64,000 nt of DNA from Takakia lepidozioides (Eukaryota; Streptophyta; Takakiopsida; Takakiales; Takakiaceae), in NCBI GenBank assembly GCA_030704615.1, contig CM060731.1, forward strand, positions 19,222,001 through 19,286,000, in the 5' to 3' direction. Of the stretch, positions 60,295 to 64,000 are shown one piece after another (positions within the stretch are counted from its first letter, which is position 1; each line of letters opens with the position of its first letter). Under the pieces are notes generated by a model. The model had not been told where the DNA came from. It was given only the letters and a program-made list of their open reading frames with translations, and made no database searches. The translations under genes and the position numbers were made by a program.

Positions 60295-62599
60295 TCTCTA
60301 CAGAAACAGCGTATCTAACTCTGATCTGAGCTTCGACCTGTGTTTTCCTCTCCGCAGCTTACCGGACTTTATTCGACTGTCCTAAGACGACCTAACTGCC
60401 AATGTGGCCCGTTCCGCAAGAATTTCTCACCACCTGAATCTTCCCTCTCAATTGACTAGCACAATAATGCCTCGAGTTCCATCCTAGCCATCCTATATTG
60501 GCTTGTTCCCTGAGAAATATTACAGACCTGGATGCTGAAACTCTTCCTTAATAAAAGCCCCCGAGTGTTCTCAAAGCACTGTAAGGCGAAGTCATCAAGG
60601 CGTCAAGATATTCACGATCAACCTTACTGCTCTCCAGCGCAGACAGTGCCGCTCCTCAAATGCACCTTCTGGTGGTCTGGGCGAAACACGTAGCTACAAC
60701 CAAACCATCATTCACAGAATTGCCTCAACATCGAGCACCAAAGAGTGCACCGATGGAGCCCCCCTCCCCTCCTTGAGCGCTTCTCACAGCTGCCAATGAA
60801 ACTCCTCCCAGAATGCACCTGCTCGGCACCTTGCACACACCATCTGACACTCATCTCCTCACATTCCTTCTCCTCTGATCCAAGAACACCACAGACACAC
60901 TCAGGATTCTGCAAAGGCAGGAATGATGAGAAGTGCAGACGACGGGGACGGGAACGGACACCGGAACGGCAATAAGAACCAGTCAACCCGCGCCAACCCC
61001 GACAGTTTGAATCCCAAAGTTTCGCCACCGATCGCCACCAACAGTGACGGATGACACACATCCTCATCTGCGCTAAAGATGGATGTGATAATGGATGCAG
61101 GCGTAGTGGATGGATGAGTGACTGTACATCCTTTGTACGGTTTCTTGGGGGCGCTATCTGAGCCGCTGGTTACGTTCGGCGCAAGTTACGGACATAATCA
61201 TTATTCATCGATTAGGATGGATGATAAGAGAATAGTACGGTCTTGCACCCTTCTTTTTTCTTTTTCATTTTCATTTTCTTATCCTAGTTGACGAAAATTG
61301 CGGACATTTCTGAGCGGGCCACATTTTTCACGGGGGCAGCCTGCAAGTTGGCTGGTAAAAGAGAGAGCGCATGATAGGCGCCTAGAGAAGAAGAGGCCAC
61401 AATCCCAAGAGTCCATAGCTATGGAAGAACACAATGCACAGGTTGTGTTTGGACGATGGGATTTGGAAGGATCTACTTATAGACTCGCAAGATAGAATGT
61501 TGCCTTGTCTTCCCTTTGTGAAACAGATTCAGATCATGCACACACTTAGCAAGCATCACCGTTCGAACTCTTATGAGGTCCGAGTTATTTCGTAAGCTCT
61601 TATAGTCGTTGTAGTCATATGGACTACTTACTCGACAAGATGGAACATGGTTGAGATAGCTTACAGTCGTTGTAGTCATATGGACTTTTACTTACTCGAC
61701 AAGATGGAACATGGTTGAGATATAATTTCAGTTCCAACCAATGGCAAAATATGCCCGCTTGGTCGCATATCGTCGAAGTGGATCATGATCATGTGCGGCA
61801 GCATATAAATGGGCTCTCATGTATGATTGAAAATTAAGGAGAGGATCAATTTGCTTAGGTTATGGGCAGTGTCCCCTTTCTCAGCCTCCATGGTTTGTCA
61901 TGTGAGGTTATTTTTTCCTCATTGTCCAAATATCTGGCCTATCTCAGGCCTACTTCTAAAAAACAAATCAAAAAAAATGATTGAGGCCCTGTTACTCAAA
62001 TTAAAGAAGCGAGAAAGAAATAACCTCAACAGGGCCATAAGGCAAAACAATTGTGGGGATCCTCCCAGAGCAGCCACAATGGGCAGCTAGAAACACAAAT
62101 GGTTCGCCGAGTGAACAGCCTAGCAAAGAACCAGAGTCTAGAAAGTCCAAGGCTTAAACATGCAAGAGCATCTACACCCAACAGACCTAGCACTGATAAA
62201 CCCAATCAAGCACTATTTCTTCCTATGCAAAATTATAATGAAGGGGTGTCATGGGCTCCATCCATGATTTTTGTCATTGCAAGTGCAGTGAGCTGTACAT
62301 GAAGACTTAGCAGGAATCATGGGAGGCTTCAATGTTTACTGACTGGGTGATCAAGTAGTAGTAGTTGTCCACCACCCCCTTTACAGAAGAATAGAAAAAT
62401 ATATTTTAGAATCTAATCATTCTTATATAGATTCAGACTTGTGTAACCATACAATCGAAAGAGAGAGAGTTGAGACAGAATAGAAGCGTTGAAGTCCCTG
62501 AATGAACATTATATATCTACAATAGTGTCTCTTGATAATGAGATATGAAATGGGTTTTAACTACTAGACTTACTATCATAGTGGATGTTACTATCTCAC
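60295..62599. other. Intergenic, 5' flank of the DUF248 gene, with a 61-bp tandem repeat
   Basis: No supported gene. A 61-bp-period tandem duplication occupies 61604-61722. Past about 62350 the sequence becomes AT-rich, as in the copia-derived region that follows. Confidence 0.5.
61604..61722 (+). repeat. Tandem duplication, 61-bp period
   Basis: AGTCGTTGTAGTCATATGGA starts at 61604 and 61665. The copies continue through CTTACTCGACAAGATGGAAC and GGTTGAGATA with a 3-base length difference. Confidence 0.9.
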
Positions 62600-62732
62600 T
62601 AACACCCCCACTTAAGTCTAATGTCTATTAAAGATAAAGTCTACATCAACACTTCATTGCTACTTTAATACTCATGTAATCATCATTTGAGTTGAACTTT
62701 TGAACTTTGGTACACTCCTATGAGTTCTTTTT

Positions 62733-63090
62733 GAATTGACTATGGAATTAATTCCAATAATTACACACTTGGATAAAACTGGCTCGTTAGTAGAACCAAA
62801 ACTTGGTGAATAATAGGTCTATGATGTCTTATACAAAGACCTGAAATGAAATTTGACTCATATGGAAATACAACTTTCAAAATATCTTATACTCATTTGG
62901 GACTTGTACTAAGAAACTTTTGGCACACTCCTCTGAGTTGTTTTTCATTTCCTCATGATCACAGCTGCCTCGATATAACTTCCACTTCTTCTCCTTGTAG
63001 CACTGATTGCTTTCCGGGAATTGACTATGGAATTAACTCCAAGAATTACACACTTGGATAAAACTGGCTCGTTAGTAGAACCAAAACTTG
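62733..63090 (+). repeat. 73-bp direct repeats 285 bp apart
   Basis: Bases 62733-62805 and 63018-63090 are the same length and differ at two visible positions. They begin GAATTGACTATGGAATTAA and end GTAGAACCAAAACTTG. They lie upstream of the copia RT fragment and are probably part of that element. Confidence 0.85.
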
Positions 63091-63403
63091 ATGTAATAAT
63101 TGATCTATGATTTGACATACCACCTGCTTGAGAGGGTTTCTGTGCACCATAAGATAATGTCAAATATGGTTTTCAAGTGTGGAAGTGGCTCCATGTCAAG
63201 ATCAGCTTCATCCCACTTCAACTACACATCATTGCTTGATAATACGTGAGCCTCATATGACTGTAGATTTTTTCTCTTCATGCTTTTCTTCACATGGTCT
63301 TTGACATGGTCTGAGTAGATGATAATGATGTTTGTTGCACACATGATAAGCTGCAAATTTGAGAATAGCATGGACATTATGACTTTGAAAAGAATGACTG
63401 AAA

Positions 63404-64000
63404 ATTGCATCATCTAGATATAAAAACCGCTTTATTAAATGGGGACTTGAAAGAAGAAGTAAGTTGGCCGCTGAACAAGAGCACAAGGTTTGTAAGCTTA
63501 AGAAGGCACTTTACGGACTCAAACAAGTCCCTCGGGCTTGGTATAAAAAGATAGACGATTACCTCAAGAAACAAGGCCTGTATAGGAGCGACACAGACTA
63601 CAACATCTATTATTCATAGAAGACAGAAAATTGGTTATCTTAGTCATGTGCGTTGATGATATGTTGATAACAGGGAACAATACGCAGAAAATAGACTGGT
63701 TGATTTCGCAGCTTCTAAGTCAATTTGAGATGACCAACCTTGGAACCATACTACCTGCGAATTGAGTTTTGTATCTTGATATATGAATCTTTATGACTCG
63801 ACGTGGGTATATCATCAAATTGCTACTAGAGTTTGGCATGCAGGATTGCAATCCCTGCTAAGTACCAATGCACGTAGACACCAAACTTATGGCAGATAGG
63901 GGTGCAGAGAAGGATGATGGAACCACTTACATACACATTGTGGGCAAGCTTATACATTTAACTCATACAAGGCCAGATATTTCTTTCTCTGTGAGTGTAG
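63404..64000 (+). mobile_element. Ty1/copia retrotransposon RT fragment, degenerate, continues past the window
   Basis: Copia RT blocks appear in order: LHHLDIKTALLNGDLKEEV, KVCKLKKALYGLKQVPRAWY, the catalytic-site block CVDDMLITGN (YVDD with Tyr replaced by Cys), FEMTNLG and LIHLTHTRPDISFSVSV. They lie in different frames with at least one frameshift near 63460 and stops near 63617, 63762 and 63858, so this copy cannot encode an active RT. It starts mid-RT; gag, protease and integrase are not seen upstream. Confidence 0.9.

Noticed and set aside
1-64000. CRISPR arrays, operons, tRNA or rRNA genes, or organelle inserts
   Set aside because: No regularly spaced repeats or bacterial gene layout were seen, and I recognised no RNA gene by eye. 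Short tRNAs could still be missed without a covariance-model search.

Overview
This is a nuclear chromosome segment from a land plant. The main genes are plant-type: a HEMERA/pTAC12 plastid transcription factor, a CBM20-fused 6-phosphofructo-2-kinase/fructose-2,6-bisphosphatase, a DUF248 pectin-type methyltransferase, a plant QCR7 and a DUF7870-type Golgi methyltransferase. They are split by GT-AG introns of about 80 bp to 1.7 kb, and Arabidopsis-type TTTAGGG telomere units are present. Gene density, residue choices and the retroelement types suggest a seed-free plant (moss, lycophyte or fern), but the sequence alone does not fix the taxon. Exons were built by hand from open frames, conserved protein blocks and splice signals. 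For seven genes the whole exon chain keeps phase from ATG to stop.

Layout: 0.5-1.2 kb, dead reverse-transcriptase C-terminus. 1.2-8.6 kb (+), pTAC12/HEMERA, with two related LINE fragments inside two of its introns. 10.1-10.9 kb (+), TMEM230-like membrane protein. 11.8-14.1 kb, retroelement debris, including a minus-strand relict with a chromodomain, an adenine-methyltransferase-like region and RNase H. 14.5-17.8 kb (-), long coiled-coil protein. 19.3-21.1 kb (-), F-box/WD40 protein. 22.5-28.4 kb (-), CSB/ERCC6 (CHR8) repair ATPase. 29.2-30.8 kb (+), two-domain methyltransferase, divergent from CSB. 32.2-43.9 kb (-), F2KP in 22 exons. 45.7-47.2+ kb (+), QCR7. 50.0-52.2 kb (-), C2HC zinc-finger protein. 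53.5-54.8 kb (+), gluconokinase. 56.3-60.3 kb (-), DUF248 methyltransferase. 63.4 kb to the end (+), degenerate Ty1/copia RT running off the window.

The host genes are ordinary housekeeping loci with no operon-like logic: plastid transcription, transcription-coupled repair, sugar signalling, respiration, pentose phosphate entry and cell-wall synthesis. Several are divergent neighbours with intergenic spans of 0.8-1.9 kb. The most unusual content is the mobile DNA. It includes the chromodomain/methyltransferase/RNase H relict at 12.4-14.0 kb and a LINE family with a 16-bp target-site duplication, a shared in-frame TGA and a 5'-inverted copy. The F2KP gene also lacks a recognisable splice donor, next to a 13-base homopolymer. 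No tRNA, rRNA, CRISPR or bacterial-type feature was found.
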